A stretch of DNA of 64,000 nucleotides, taken from assembly GCF_023221775.1 (NCBI RefSeq), contig NZ_JAKUDS010000005.1, positions 1-64,000 on the forward strand, given 5' to 3'. Every line of letters begins with the position of its first letter. Position 1 is the first letter of the stretch. This document shows, in pieces, positions 43,254 through 51,946 of this stretch. The position numbers and the translations under genes are program-made. The notes under the pieces are model-generated. The model did not search any database and was not told where the DNA came from. It saw nothing but the letters and a program-made list of their open reading frames with translations. This DNA is from Enterococcus cecorum (lineage in GTDB: Bacteria > Bacillota > Bacilli > Lactobacillales > Enterococcaceae).

Positions 43254-44381
43254 ATGTTGATAAATATTATTAGGATTGAATGGTTAAAGCTATTTCGTGG
43301 ACGTAAAGGGCTGTTTATGTTTATGGTGTTTCCAATGATTATGATGACTATTTTAACTTGGGCATTCAGTGGTAGTTTTAACACAATTGAGAATATCCCA
43401 CAAATGAATATAGAGTATCACATCGCAAATACGCCGTCAGCCCAATCTCAACCTTTTACTGATTTTTTAAAATCTATTTCCAAAGAGCTGCCAATTCATT
43501 ATCAAGAAACAAGCAATATAAATAGTGGTAAGAAAAAAGTACAGCAAGGGGAGATAGATGCACTGATAGTATTGAATAGTAAAGAGAAAATAACGCTTTA
43601 CACCAATCAACTGCATGCCCAACAGGGAGATTTAGTACAGTTTTTAATAGATAGCTATAAAGATAGTTTAACAACATATCAAGTGATGATGGAGAATAAG
43701 CCATCTCAGTCAGTCAATTTAGCCCAGAGTCATAAAGGAAAGTTTATTCAAAAGCACTCTCTTAATTTGAAAAATAGTCCTACATCGGCAGATTACTACT
43801 CAGTTGCGATGTTTACGCTAATGGCTTTATATGGATTAACTACTTGTATTTCTTTGTATTTTTATGATAAACAAAATCATATTCTTCAGCGTCAACTAAT
43901 AACTCCGCTGGGTAAAAAATGTATGATTTTCTATAAATTTGTGAGTTATTTTAGTTTATTGCTCTTACAATCAGTACTACTATATCTATTTGCAATTGGT
44001 GTTTTAAAGGCGAATTGGGGCGTGAATCAGTGGTGGATATTGGGATTAAGCCTAACGTTTTCGATGTTTATTGTTTCGTTGGCTTTATTATTATGTGTTT
44101 GGGTTCGCAATCAACGAATGATTTCATCTGTTTTGACAGTTGTGATTCCTATAGCTGCATTTTTAGGAGGCAGTTATATTCCTCTTTCTGTTTTTCAATC
44201 ATCTTTACTTGATAAGTTATCAATGTTTTCTCCTATTCATTGGATGAACAAGGCGATGTTTCAATTGATTTTTGATGTTCCAAATTCACAAGTATATCAA
44301 GTATTGTTCTTGAATGTGACATTATGTACCTTATGCTTAGTTAGTTCAACAATTATGATTAAGAAAAGAGGGATAGTATGA
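43254..44381 (+). CDS. ABC-2 permease A of operon 1
   Basis: The 375-residue protein has one N-terminal helix (about 22-42), an extracellular domain of about 130 residues (with QGEIDALIVLN near 100) and five to six C-terminal helices, the YhgE/DrrB-like ABC-2 layout. It is paired with the next gene, overlapping by 4 bp (ATGA), so the transporter is probably a heterodimeric permease with one ATPase. The GTGAAGAG ribosome site lies before the ATG. Confidence 0.85.
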   Translation: MLINIIRIEWLKLFRGRKGLFMFMVFPMIMMTILTWAFSGSFNTIENIPQMNIEYHIANTPSAQSQPFTDFLKSISKELPIHYQETSNINSGKKKVQQGEIDALIVLNSKEKITLYTNQLHAQQGDLVQFLIDSYKDSLTTYQVMMENKPSQSVNLAQSHKGKFIQKHSLNLKNSPTSADYYSVAMFTLMALYGLTTCISLYFYDKQNHILQRQLITPLGKKCMIFYKFVSYFSLLLLQSVLLYLFAIGVLKANWGVNQWWILGLSLTFSMFIVSLALLLCVWVRNQRMISSVLTVVIPIAAFLGGSYIPLSVFQSSLLDKLSMFSPIHWMNKAMFQLIFDVPNSQVYQVLFLNVTLCTLCLVSSTIMIKKRGIV

Positions 44382-45499
44382 GTTTACAAGTAATAGGAGT
44401 GCTGTTGAAAAAATTAATTAGATATAAAAGCACGTATATTATGTTGTTTGTTATCCCTGTATTAGCTGTCATGTTAGCTGTGCTATTCAATAGTGTTTCA
44501 AGCGTTCGAACTTCAATAATTGTTACGGACCTCGATCATTCTGAAATTTCTAATCAGATAATTCATAAATTGAAGGAAAATGATAAATTTAAGCTAATAG
44601 AGCAAGCGAGTCAAAAAGAGGGGAGAAAACAGGTTAAGGAAGGAAGAGCAGAAATACAAATTATCATTCCAAAATCATTTATGGCTTCATTGGTTAAGCG
44701 CAGAGAGATACAACCGATTTTACTAGTTTCACCCAAAGAAAGCGAGATAGAGAATTGGGTTGAGGAACAGTTGCTTGTGTCATTACAAAATATTGATTAT
44801 TTGGCAGCTATTTCCAATGAAAATATGCAGCATTTGACAAAACTAATTCAATTGAAAAATGAGAAAAAATTGACGGTTCACCGAAAGGAATTAGTCGATA
44901 TAAAAAATAAAAAAATAATTTCTAATCAAAGTTTAGGTTTCTTGTTGATAATTATTTTGAGCGGAATGAGTTTTATTTCTACAAATATTATAAGAGATAA
45001 AGAGAGTAATATAATTAACAGAATAAAAATTGCTAGTAATGGAATAGGAGGATATTTAATTAGTTATTTCCTAATAGGTTTATTTGTATGTTTGATACAA
45101 GTCGTGATGATGTTGATGCTATTGTCTGTTCTTGGTATTCATTTCTCAATGGAGTTTTCATGGTTATGTTTGGTATTATTGTGCTACTCTTCGTTTGTTG
45201 TTTGTCTAGGAATCTTTATAGGTGTACATGCAGATAGTTTACTTTCAAACGAGCAAATTACGAATATTATCTTACTTCCTACTTCAATGTTAGCTGGTTG
45301 TTTATGGCCATCAACGATTATGCCAGTGTTTATGCAAAAAATAGGTCATATTTTTCCACAAAATTGGGTTTTAACAATGATTAATAATTATCAGATAAAT
45401 CAGAATTTATTTGTAAATAATTGCTTGTACGTTTTATTTATAGTTTCTATTATTGTTTTATACTATTTTTCTTATCGTAGCTTGAATAAAGTAAGCTAG
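44378..45499 (+). CDS. ABC-2 permease B of operon 1
   Basis: The 373-residue protein has the same architecture as permease A: N-terminal helix (about 16-38), extracellular domain (EGRAEIQIIIPKSF near 90) and a block of helices from about 190. The segment LPTSMLAGCLWPSTIMPVFMQKIGHIFPQNWVL near 307 is characteristic of ABC-2 permeases. Its start overlaps permease A by 4 bp. With the ATPase it forms a complete exporter. Confidence 0.85.
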   Translation: MSLQVIGVLLKKLIRYKSTYIMLFVIPVLAVMLAVLFNSVSSVRTSIIVTDLDHSEISNQIIHKLKENDKFKLIEQASQKEGRKQVKEGRAEIQIIIPKSFMASLVKRREIQPILLVSPKESEIENWVEEQLLVSLQNIDYLAAISNENMQHLTKLIQLKNEKKLTVHRKELVDIKNKKIISNQSLGFLLIIILSGMSFISTNIIRDKESNIINRIKIASNGIGGYLISYFLIGLFVCLIQVVMMLMLLSVLGIHFSMEFSWLCLVLLCYSSFVVCLGIFIGVHADSLLSNEQITNIILLPTSMLAGCLWPSTIMPVFMQKIGHIFPQNWVLTMINNYQINQNLFVNNCLYVLFIVSIIVLYYFSYRSLNKVS

Positions 45500-45538
45500 T
45501 AGGTAGGATAATTTATTGATTAGAGAGGACTTGAGGAT

Positions 45539-46087
45539 ATGAAAAAAGTATGGTTGGTAGTTGTGGTTGTTATGGGCTTTTTCTTTTTTGGCAAATTGAC
45601 AACAGTAGCTTTTGCTCAAGAAAAAGACTTTACGACTGTATTTTCTGAAATAAAATTAAATTTAGATGACGAAGATATAGAAATAAAAAAATCAAGCGAT
45701 GAATATTATCATGTGAATTTATTAAGGTGTCAAAATACGGTTAAAGTTGCTGAAGTAGATCATCAGTTGAAAATTTTTTCTGTAAAAGATACTAGGCATT
45801 GGTGGTCGCATCTTTTCTCTTTCAGCTTCAATAGTAAAGTAATTCTTGAAATTCCTGAAAAATGGCTAGACAAAGTTGAGATTCAAACGGAAAACAGCGA
45901 TATTAGTTTGAAAAATGTATTATCTAAAGTAATTGTTGCTCACTCAGGAAATGGAGATATTCGAGTGGAGAATACACAAATTAAAACAGGTCGCATCGAA
46001 TTGGAAAATGGTGACTTATATTTGAAAAATAGTGACTTGGGTGAAATCAAATTTGTATTAAAGAATGGGGATATCAGATATAAATAA
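45539..46087 (+). CDS. Secreted DUF4097-like beta-solenoid protein
   Basis: The 182-residue precursor has a signal peptide (KKVWLVVVVVMGFFFFGKL, then cleavage after AFA near residue 26). The mature part contains repeated beta-strand units around GD and ND turns: EIQTENSDISLKN, AHSGNGDIRVEN, RIELENGDLYLKN, VLKNGDIRY, the pattern of DUF4097 putative adhesin proteins. In Firmicutes these are often encoded with regulators or transporters of the envelope. It ends operon 1. Surface role inferred. Confidence 0.75.
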   Translation: MKKVWLVVVVVMGFFFFGKLTTVAFAQEKDFTTVFSEIKLNLDDEDIEIKKSSDEYYHVNLLRCQNTVKVAEVDHQLKIFSVKDTRHWWSHLFSFSFNSKVILEIPEKWLDKVEIQTENSDISLKNVLSKVIVAHSGNGDIRVENTQIKTGRIELENGDLYLKNSDLGEIKFVLKNGDIRYK

Positions 46088-46143
46088 AATAGTATCAACT
46101 TTGACGGTATTCGTATAAGCTGTTTTGACGTTTTGATACTATT
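46087..46143 (+). terminator. Possible terminator-like hairpin after ABC operon 1
   Basis: AATAGTATCAA pairs with TTGATACTATT, but no T run follows, so it may be a processing or stability hairpin. Confidence 0.4.
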
Positions 46144-46304
46144 CGAGGATTTAAATGGTAATATCATTCAAAGGAGTCACTCTAGTAGTTTTGTATTTGA
46201 ATCAAAACTTCTTCAATGAATAGCGTAAAGTGTCATTGAATAATTACTGTTTTCTTTTCAAAATCGAAGCATATGCTAATGAACTCGCTTCTATACTAAA
46301 CTAA

Positions 46305-46416
46305 TACTAAATAGCGTTCAAAAGTTATGATTTTTCAGCGAGTTATTTTTGAGACCGTTGATGCAGAGTACTCATTATCAGGTCTATTTTTCAGAACCTT
46401 TGAACGCAAAATAGTA
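46305..46416. repeat. 112-bp imperfect inverted-repeat element
   Basis: TACTA and GCGTTCAAA at the left (46305-46322) are matched by TTTGAACGC and TAGTA at the right (46399-46416). A second stem inside pairs AGACC with GGTCT. The gap from 46088 to 47142 contains no convincing gene; it holds this element, promoter P2 and the terminator-like hairpin at 47051. It may be a decayed MITE. Confidence 0.5.
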
Positions 46417-46779
46417 TAAATTCAATAGTTTTGGTTCGAACGTTTTTTAAGAGACTGTATAACTATTTGAAGTAATAAATATCTTGAAGGTTTAAATTAA
46501 ACGCCTGCATTTGATTGAACAGATTTAGTGATGGATATTTTCGGATTCCAAGTGGCTAGGAAAATATTATCGCAAAAATATATATTTTTTTTCAGAGTGG
46601 TTAATTCAGAGAAAAGTGCTAAAATGGAATAAAGTAAGAAACGACTATAAAAGTCTATTTACCAAGCGTTAGAGCTAGTTTATAATTAAATAATTGTAAT
46701 AAAACTCAGGATATATAATGCAAACTAAATGGATATATTTTTGTTATATGAAAAATCTTATATGGAATTTTATTATGTC

Positions 46780-46846
46780 GTTTATCGCATATTTGATGTT
46801 GTTCAGGTGATAGACTATTGAAGATTAGATGAGAAAAGGCTATGCT
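46780..46846 (+). promoter_or_regulatory. LytTR-type operator and promoter P2
   Basis: GTTTATCGCATAT (46780-46792) and GTTCAGGTGATAG (46801-46813), period 21 bp, then 27 bp to TATGCT (46841-46846). The upstream GAAAAATCTTA and TTATTATGT are also shared with P1. The operator pair and spacing therefore match P1 exactly. Confidence 0.7.
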
Positions 46847-47050
46847 ATGTTCATAAAACTACTTAATATGTCTGGTAACAAATTGCTAAAATCAAGTTAC
46901 CTGAAAGTGAATTTGATAGGGAAAAAATAAATAGTAAAATTACTAAATCTATTTCTTTAATGATTTGGATTTTTGATGTTCAAATTGGTAAGAAAAATCG
47001 TCGTGGACGTTGGATTAGATAAGAAAGATTTTTAGTGGTGCAAAAAAGTA

Positions 47051-47115
47051 ATAAAATTCGGGTGTTCGGACAAACAAAGATGTATTTGTTATGAATGTTC
47101 GAATTTTATTTTTTA
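47051..47115 (+). terminator. Terminator or attenuator hairpin upstream of ABC operon 2
   Basis: ATAAAATTCG (47051-47060) pairs perfectly with CGAATTTTAT (47100-47109), with further inner pairing (ACAAA with TTTGT), followed by a T-rich tail. It lies about 200 bp after P2 and 16 bp before the ribosome site of the next gene. Confidence 0.6.
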
Positions 47116-47142
47116 TTTAATATCTATAGTGGAGGGTGCAGG

Positions 47143-48012
47143 ATGCTCGAAGTCAAGTCTGTTAAGAAAAGTTATGGGAATGATGTTGTTTTAAAGGATG
47201 TTTCTTTGTCTGTAGAATCTGGAGAAATTGTTGGTTTTGTAGGTGAAAATGGTGCAGGAAAAACCACGTTAATTAGGGCGATTTTGGGTTTACACAATAT
47301 AGATTCAGGCGAAATTATCTTTAATGGTGTCAAAAATTTTCAACATAACCAAATGATGATGAAACAAATAGGTTATTTGTTAGATACTGAGCTTTTTGAA
47401 TATCTGAGTGCTTATCAGAGTTTGGAGTTAATGGGGATATATGAAGGAGAACGGTATAGTAAACAGCAAATAGAGGACATGTTAGCTCGAGTATTGCTAA
47501 ATGTAGATAATAAACCGATTAAATCATACTCTTATGGCATGAAACAAAGGTTACGTTTGGCAATGGCAATGATAAGGCCTCGTAAGTTATTAATTTTAGA
47601 TGAGCCTTTATTAGGCTTAGATATTAAAACAATACAAGAATTTAAACATTACCTAAGAGAGATTGCAAATTCAGGAGTGGCAATCTTATTATCCTCTCAT
47701 CAGCTATCAGAAATTGAAGATATAATTGATCGATATATGATTTTAGATTCAGGAGTTATTCAAAAAGAAGTATTAGGTAAGCAAACTGCTTATAAAGTAT
47801 CATTAGGACTGGATGCTGCGGATGTGCAAAAATTTTTATCTGAATTAGGACTCAGTGATTCTGATAATATTAGAGTTGAGGGGAAGAATATATATGTCAT
47901 AAGTCAAGATGTGTTGAATGTTGTTTTAAAAGCTGCTTATAATCAAGAATTGAATGTTAAATTTCAACAAATTAACATTGTGAATCAATTGTTTTTAGAT
48001 AAAGGAGAATAA
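47143..48012 (+). CDS. ABC transporter ATPase of operon 2 (BcrA-like)
   Basis: The 289-residue ATPase has Walker A GENGAGKTTLIRA near 36, signature YSYGMKQRLRLAMAM near 127, Walker B LLILDEPLLGLD near 148 and switch SSHQLSE near 183, plus a C-terminal extension. It resembles lantibiotic-immunity and bacitracin-type exporters. The ATG at 47143 follows GGAGGG; an in-frame codon at 47095 lies inside the hairpin and is rejected. The permease follows after 1 bp. Confidence 0.88.
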   Translation: MLEVKSVKKSYGNDVVLKDVSLSVESGEIVGFVGENGAGKTTLIRAILGLHNIDSGEIIFNGVKNFQHNQMMMKQIGYLLDTELFEYLSAYQSLELMGIYEGERYSKQQIEDMLARVLLNVDNKPIKSYSYGMKQRLRLAMAMIRPRKLLILDEPLLGLDIKTIQEFKHYLREIANSGVAILLSSHQLSEIEDIIDRYMILDSGVIQKEVLGKQTAYKVSLGLDAADVQKFLSELGLSDSDNIRVEGKNIYVISQDVLNVVLKAAYNQELNVKFQQINIVNQLFLDKGE

Positions 48013-48013
48013 A

Positions 48014-48769
48014 ATGATTAATCTAATTTATGCAGAATTATATAAATTATGGAAAAATAGAAGTGTCTTAGCGATTGGGGCTTTATCATTAATTCCATTT
48101 GTCTTTGCGTTCATGGTATCTTTGAATCTAAAATCAATGAAAATTGCTGACTCTGCATTTAGCTTGTTGACCTATCCACAAAGTATGTGGCAATTTGTTT
48201 ACGGATTTTATTTGCCGATTTTAGTTATGACGTATCTATCATGCTCGTTGGGACGTGAGTTGAAAAATGGAAGCTTGGTATATGAGGTGACAAGAGTGGC
48301 CAATAGGAAAAAAATAGTCTATGCAAGAATGTTAACTATTGTATTGCTTAACTTGGCGTATTTCCTTGTCTTTCAGTTAGTAAGTATATTGTCATATATG
48401 CTATTTATTAATAATACTCGTTTTGGAAATGGTTTAGGTACATTTCAAAATGATTATGTAGAAATATTATTAAGCCTTTTCACATTATTATTACAAATGA
48501 TACTTTGTCTATTGACTTTTGTTCTATCGATAAAGTTTTCTGCCATTATATCTGTTATGATATCGTTAGTAATCTCGATTTTAATTTCATTATGTTCAGG
48601 TATAACGGTAATTAGAGATTTTATTCCAGGTACTGTCTTTTATGGTTCGCAATTTTTCTCAGATAGTCGTTTACAGATAGTTATGTTTGAACAAAGTATA
48701 GAAATTATTTTGTTAATAGTACTAGCTGTTTTTGTCAGCCAGAGTCTATTTAAAAAGGTTAGCGTTTAA
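48014..48769 (+). CDS. ABC-2 permease of operon 2
   Basis: The 251-residue protein has six membrane helices and starts INLIYAELYKLWKNRSVL, the cytoplasmic N-terminus typical of the BcrB/LanE-G permease class. GGAGA precedes the ATG, and it follows the ATPase gene immediately. Together they would form a small exporter for peptide immunity; substrate unknown. A third small gene starts 1 bp after its stop. Confidence 0.82.
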   Translation: MINLIYAELYKLWKNRSVLAIGALSLIPFVFAFMVSLNLKSMKIADSAFSLLTYPQSMWQFVYGFYLPILVMTYLSCSLGRELKNGSLVYEVTRVANRKKIVYARMLTIVLLNLAYFLVFQLVSILSYMLFINNTRFGNGLGTFQNDYVEILLSLFTLLLQMILCLLTFVLSIKFSAIISVMISLVISILISLCSGITVIRDFIPGTVFYGSQFFSDSRLQIVMFEQSIEIILLIVLAVFVSQSLFKKVSV

Positions 48770-48770
48770 G

Positions 48771-48989
48771 ATGAGTAAGAATATAATTAGCAGAATATTA
48801 CTCGTAAGTTCTTTGTCTCTCAATAGTATTGTATTTTTGGTAATTTGCATGATTTTTACTACTGGTTTAGTTTCGCTACAACCAATATTTTTAGGAAAAA
48901 TAAATGATGTAATAGCGGGTATAGTAAATATTCTTTTAAGGTTAGATAGTAGCATTATTAGCTGTATCTTCAGAAAATCCAGTTGGTGA
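48771..48989 (+). CDS. 72-residue membrane protein, third gene of operon 2
   Basis: The product (SKNIISRILLVSSLSLNSIV...) has one strong hydrophobic segment (about 8-35) and a second amphipathic one (about 42-66). The ATG at 48771 follows the permease stop by one base, and AAAAAGGTTAG is a weak ribosome site. Starting at the earlier in-frame codon would overlap the permease end, and I judge it unlikely. It could be a truncated second permease, since BcrB-type permeases often come in pairs. Confidence 0.5.
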   Translation: MSKNIISRILLVSSLSLNSIVFLVICMIFTTGLVSLQPIFLGKINDVIAGIVNILLRLDSSIISCIFRKSSW

Positions 48990-49116
48990 AAATTGCATAT
49001 TCGTTATTTTATGAAGGGGGAAGATTTTGTAACGGCTGAGTTATTTGCTAACAAATCATATATACTCGTCTAAGGGATAAAAGGTAAATATTCAACCGAA
49101 ATAAAGGAGCTATTGA

Positions 49117-50283
49117 GTGAAATATAAAAAATTGTTAAAACATAAGCATATTTTCTTGTTTTTGTTTGTATTCTATTTGTTGATGGGTGTTTCCAAATAT
49201 GCTTTTGTACTATTTGCGCAAGAACATCAATCTTTGGATAACTATTCATTATCATATTCAGCAATGGCAATATCAGGTGCACTGTCCTTTATGATTACCA
49301 ATCAGATTCCCAAAAATAAAACCGTTGTCTATTTTCGTATTTTTGTGCCGTTGTACGCATTGGGAATGTTTTTACGGATTTTTGTTGAAAATAGAGGGTT
49401 GGCTATCTTATCAGGGGTTATTGGTGGTCTTGGTGCTTCAGCGATACTGCTACTTGTTCGGCATTGGTTTTTACATATTGGCGACCAGGATAAAGGAAAC
49501 AGTAATCTTATTCGCTCTTCACGATTTACCATTTCGAATATTGCGAGTATCATTGCCGTGCCTGTGAGTGGATGTGCGATTTTTTTAATGAGCTTCTACC
49601 AAACAAATGCTTATGTGACATTGTTAGTCATCTATGCTTGCTTAATGTTATTATTGTCATTTACTAAGGTACCCAATATTGAAATTCCAGAAAAAAAGCA
49701 ACAGTGGATTTTTTTACCACAAGATAGAGTTAGAGGCGTTTTACTTTATGTCATTACATTTCTTTTAGGAATCTGTGGTTCAATGATTACCTCCATTTTA
49801 CCAGCAATCATCAAAGGTGCAGGGTGGTCTGTGATGGGCACTACCTATCTAACTACGCTAATTGCTGTATTAACTTTGCTTTTGACGCTTATATTATCAA
49901 ATAATTGGGTATCTAAAAAACTTAGCTTATTTTTCTTTTTGAATCAGCTTATCGGTATTTTGGTTGCACTAATTATTCCACTGATAGTGAATAGTAAAAT
50001 GAGTATGTTAATCGTATTATTCGTTGTTGAGATGACATTAGCTGGTTATTTCGTGATTAGTGATTTGATGGATTATCAAGTCATTCCTAAGGCAGAATCA
50101 ACTATTTATTTAGGAATTTTGCAATCTAGTTTTTTAGTTGGGGATTCAGTGGGTAGTCCGCTGGGAAGTTTTTTATATGATCGATGCGGTTTATCTGTTT
50201 TGTTTATGAGCTATGCGCTGATTTGTTGTGTTGGAACAATTAGTTTTTTAGCCTATTATCATAAGTATAAAGAAAGAGGATAG
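49117..50283 (+). CDS. MFS transporter 1
   Basis: The 388-residue protein has about twelve hydrophobic helices and a central cytoplasmic loop (VPNIEIPEKKQQW near 187), the major facilitator layout, without a motif that fixes a substrate. The start is GTG at 49117 behind AAAGGAG. A similar-sized MFS gene follows after 48 bp, so the two are probably cotranscribed. Their place next to ABC operon 2 suggests peptide or drug export but does not prove it. Confidence 0.75.
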   Translation: MKYKKLLKHKHIFLFLFVFYLLMGVSKYAFVLFAQEHQSLDNYSLSYSAMAISGALSFMITNQIPKNKTVVYFRIFVPLYALGMFLRIFVENRGLAILSGVIGGLGASAILLLVRHWFLHIGDQDKGNSNLIRSSRFTISNIASIIAVPVSGCAIFLMSFYQTNAYVTLLVIYACLMLLLSFTKVPNIEIPEKKQQWIFLPQDRVRGVLLYVITFLLGICGSMITSILPAIIKGAGWSVMGTTYLTTLIAVLTLLLTLILSNNWVSKKLSLFFFLNQLIGILVALIIPLIVNSKMSMLIVLFVVEMTLAGYFVISDLMDYQVIPKAESTIYLGILQSSFLVGDSVGSPLGSFLYDRCGLSVLFMSYALICCVGTISFLAYYHKYKERG

Positions 50284-50331
50284 TAGTGAGTGTTTAATAT
50301 TCATACGAACAGTTTATGAGGAAAGTCTAGT

Positions 50332-51501
50332 ATGAAGATAAAAAATAAAAATGCAACGATTATTTATGCGAATCGTTTTATTTCGCTGATTGCTGAATAT
50401 GGTTATACGATACTTATCAACATTTATTTATCGAGAATTTCTGTGCGTTTTGTGATGTATTTTTGGGCAGTGAAGCTACTAGCTAGCCTAGTCGCAGCTA
50501 AAGTCAAAAATTATTTGCCACAAAGCAATAGTCGAATGGTGCTATTTTCCATTGAAGCGATGAAAACGATTCTTTTGATTTTGCTTAGCTTCTACTTTGA
50601 ATCACCTGTACTGTTTTTACTTGTTTTTCTTTTAGAGATATGTCATACGTTGTTTTCTAGTAAGTTATATGCGATGGTTCCTAATTTAATTGCTAGTAAT
50701 AATTTGATTCGTTTTAATTCAGTGTATACAAGTATTGGTTCGCTCTCTTATTTTTTAGCGCCGATGATTGTTGGAGTTAATCTCACGCCTCGTCAGCATT
50801 ATCTATTTGTCTTATATGCTTTGTTAGTATTAATTGGTTCGATAGGCTTGTTATTTATGCATATCCAAATGAATGAGGACAAAAAGACTAAACAAGCAGA
50901 GAAAGTCAAACATAATTATCAATTTATGAGTATTATGAGACATCCGACTGCTTTTTTGATGATGATGGTGATAGGTTTGCTGAGTTCAATAGGGGTACTT
51001 TTTGATACGTATGAAGTGAGGTATCTTATCCAAGGAATAGGACTGAGCGAGCAGCAATATTCTTTTTCGCTCTCTTTTTTAGCTGGTTGTTTTTTGGTGA
51101 CGAGTGTGTTGTTGAGCTTTAAAAAAGAGTTTAAATCGCCTAAAAATGTATTCTTAATAGGAATGTTTATTTATATTTTGTATTTGATTCTGTTTTCGTT
51201 TGCTAAAAGCTATTTTCAGGTTTTATTTAGTTACATTTTGCTTGCGGTAGGACAAACGATTGCTGGGCTTGTGCAAAATGTTTATGTACAACAAAGTTTA
51301 CCTGATGAAGAGATTCAAAATTACATGGTGTGGGATGAAGTTTTAAGTCGGAGCATTTCGGGGGCCTTTGTTTTGGCGGTGGGAGTATTTTCACCTGATG
51401 TCACTGCGCTTTTTGTTGTATTCCAAAGTTTTAGTTTGGTTGCAATGGGAATGTTCCTTATTTTCCTTTTAGTGAGTATAAGTTTGAAAAAGAAGACGTA
51501 A
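50332..51501 (+). CDS. MFS transporter 2
   Basis: The 389-residue protein has about twelve helices and a mid-protein basic loop (DKKTKQAEKVKHNYQF near 183). It is of the MFS type related to macrolide or multidrug exporters in general form, but I cannot assign a substrate. The ATG lies 8 nt after GAGGAAAG. It closes the accessory island; a terminator at 51551 isolates it from rpoB. Confidence 0.75.
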   Translation: MKIKNKNATIIYANRFISLIAEYGYTILINIYLSRISVRFVMYFWAVKLLASLVAAKVKNYLPQSNSRMVLFSIEAMKTILLILLSFYFESPVLFLLVFLLEICHTLFSSKLYAMVPNLIASNNLIRFNSVYTSIGSLSYFLAPMIVGVNLTPRQHYLFVLYALLVLIGSIGLLFMHIQMNEDKKTKQAEKVKHNYQFMSIMRHPTAFLMMMVIGLLSSIGVLFDTYEVRYLIQGIGLSEQQYSFSLSFLAGCFLVTSVLLSFKKEFKSPKNVFLIGMFIYILYLILFSFAKSYFQVLFSYILLAVGQTIAGLVQNVYVQQSLPDEEIQNYMVWDEVLSRSISGAFVLAVGVFSPDVTALFVVFQSFSLVAMGMFLIFLLVSISLKKKT

Positions 51502-51550
51502 ATTTTTGGCACATATCCTAGAATATTTTTACAGAGTCATATTAGTTAAA

Positions 51551-51587
51551 AACCGAGAAACTTTTTTGTGGAAGTTCTCGGTTTTAA
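51551..51587. terminator. Intrinsic terminator before rpoB
   Basis: AAAACCGAGAA and CTT pair with AAG and TTCTCGGTTTT; A- and T-rich on both sides. Confidence 0.8.
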
Positions 51588-51683
51588 CTTTTCTAGAGTA
51601 TAAGTGTAAAAACTTTGTGATTTATTCGCACATAGGGATGAAAAATCAATGTTGAGAATAAAAATGAAAAATTTCATGAAAGC

Positions 51684-51712
51684 TTGACAAATAAGCTAGA
51701 ATTGTCTAAAAT
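51684..51712 (+). promoter_or_regulatory. rpoBC promoter
   Basis: TTGACA (51684-51689), 17-bp spacer, TAAAAT (51707-51712): a near-consensus sigma-A promoter giving a leader of about 225 nt. Confidence 0.8.
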
Positions 51713-51719
51713 ATATAGA

Positions 51720-51946
51720 TGCAAAAACTATCAAAAAGTATTATCAGTAGGAACGAAATATTGTCCGTTTCGGCTGTAGCATAAGGAAAACAAAAGTAGA
51801 ACAGGGATTTGAACACTTTCTATTTTTGATTTTTTTTTGCCTTAAAGCCGCAAAAAATACGATTTGTTACCTAAGTTTAATGTTTGTAACAAAAAAGTAA
51901 TATTGGTTGGTAGCTATTTTGAAAGATTTTTGAAGGGGTGAAGAGC
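51720..51946 (+). promoter_or_regulatory. Long rpoB leader, candidate Lacto-rpoB-type RNA
   Basis: Lactic acid bacteria are known to carry a conserved RNA structure (Lacto-rpoB) in the rpoB 5' leader. Here the leader contains possible stems such as CGAAA with TTTCG (51750s-51770s) and TTGTTAC with GTAACAA (51860s-51890s). I could not match it to the published consensus by eye. Confidence 0.45.

Noticed and set aside
46847-46930. Short frame MFIKLLNMSGNKLLK... beginning right after the P2 -10
   Set aside because: It would be leaderless with the ATG within 1 bp of the -10, and no ribosome site is present.
48732-48770. N-terminal extension of the 72-residue membrane protein into the permease gene
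   Set aside because: The added residues lie in another frame of the permease 3' end and have no ribosome site.
49011-49073. 20-residue frame MKGEDFVTAELFANKSYILV
   Set aside because: There is no ribosome site and no hydrophobic or charged pattern; probably chance in an AT-rich gap.
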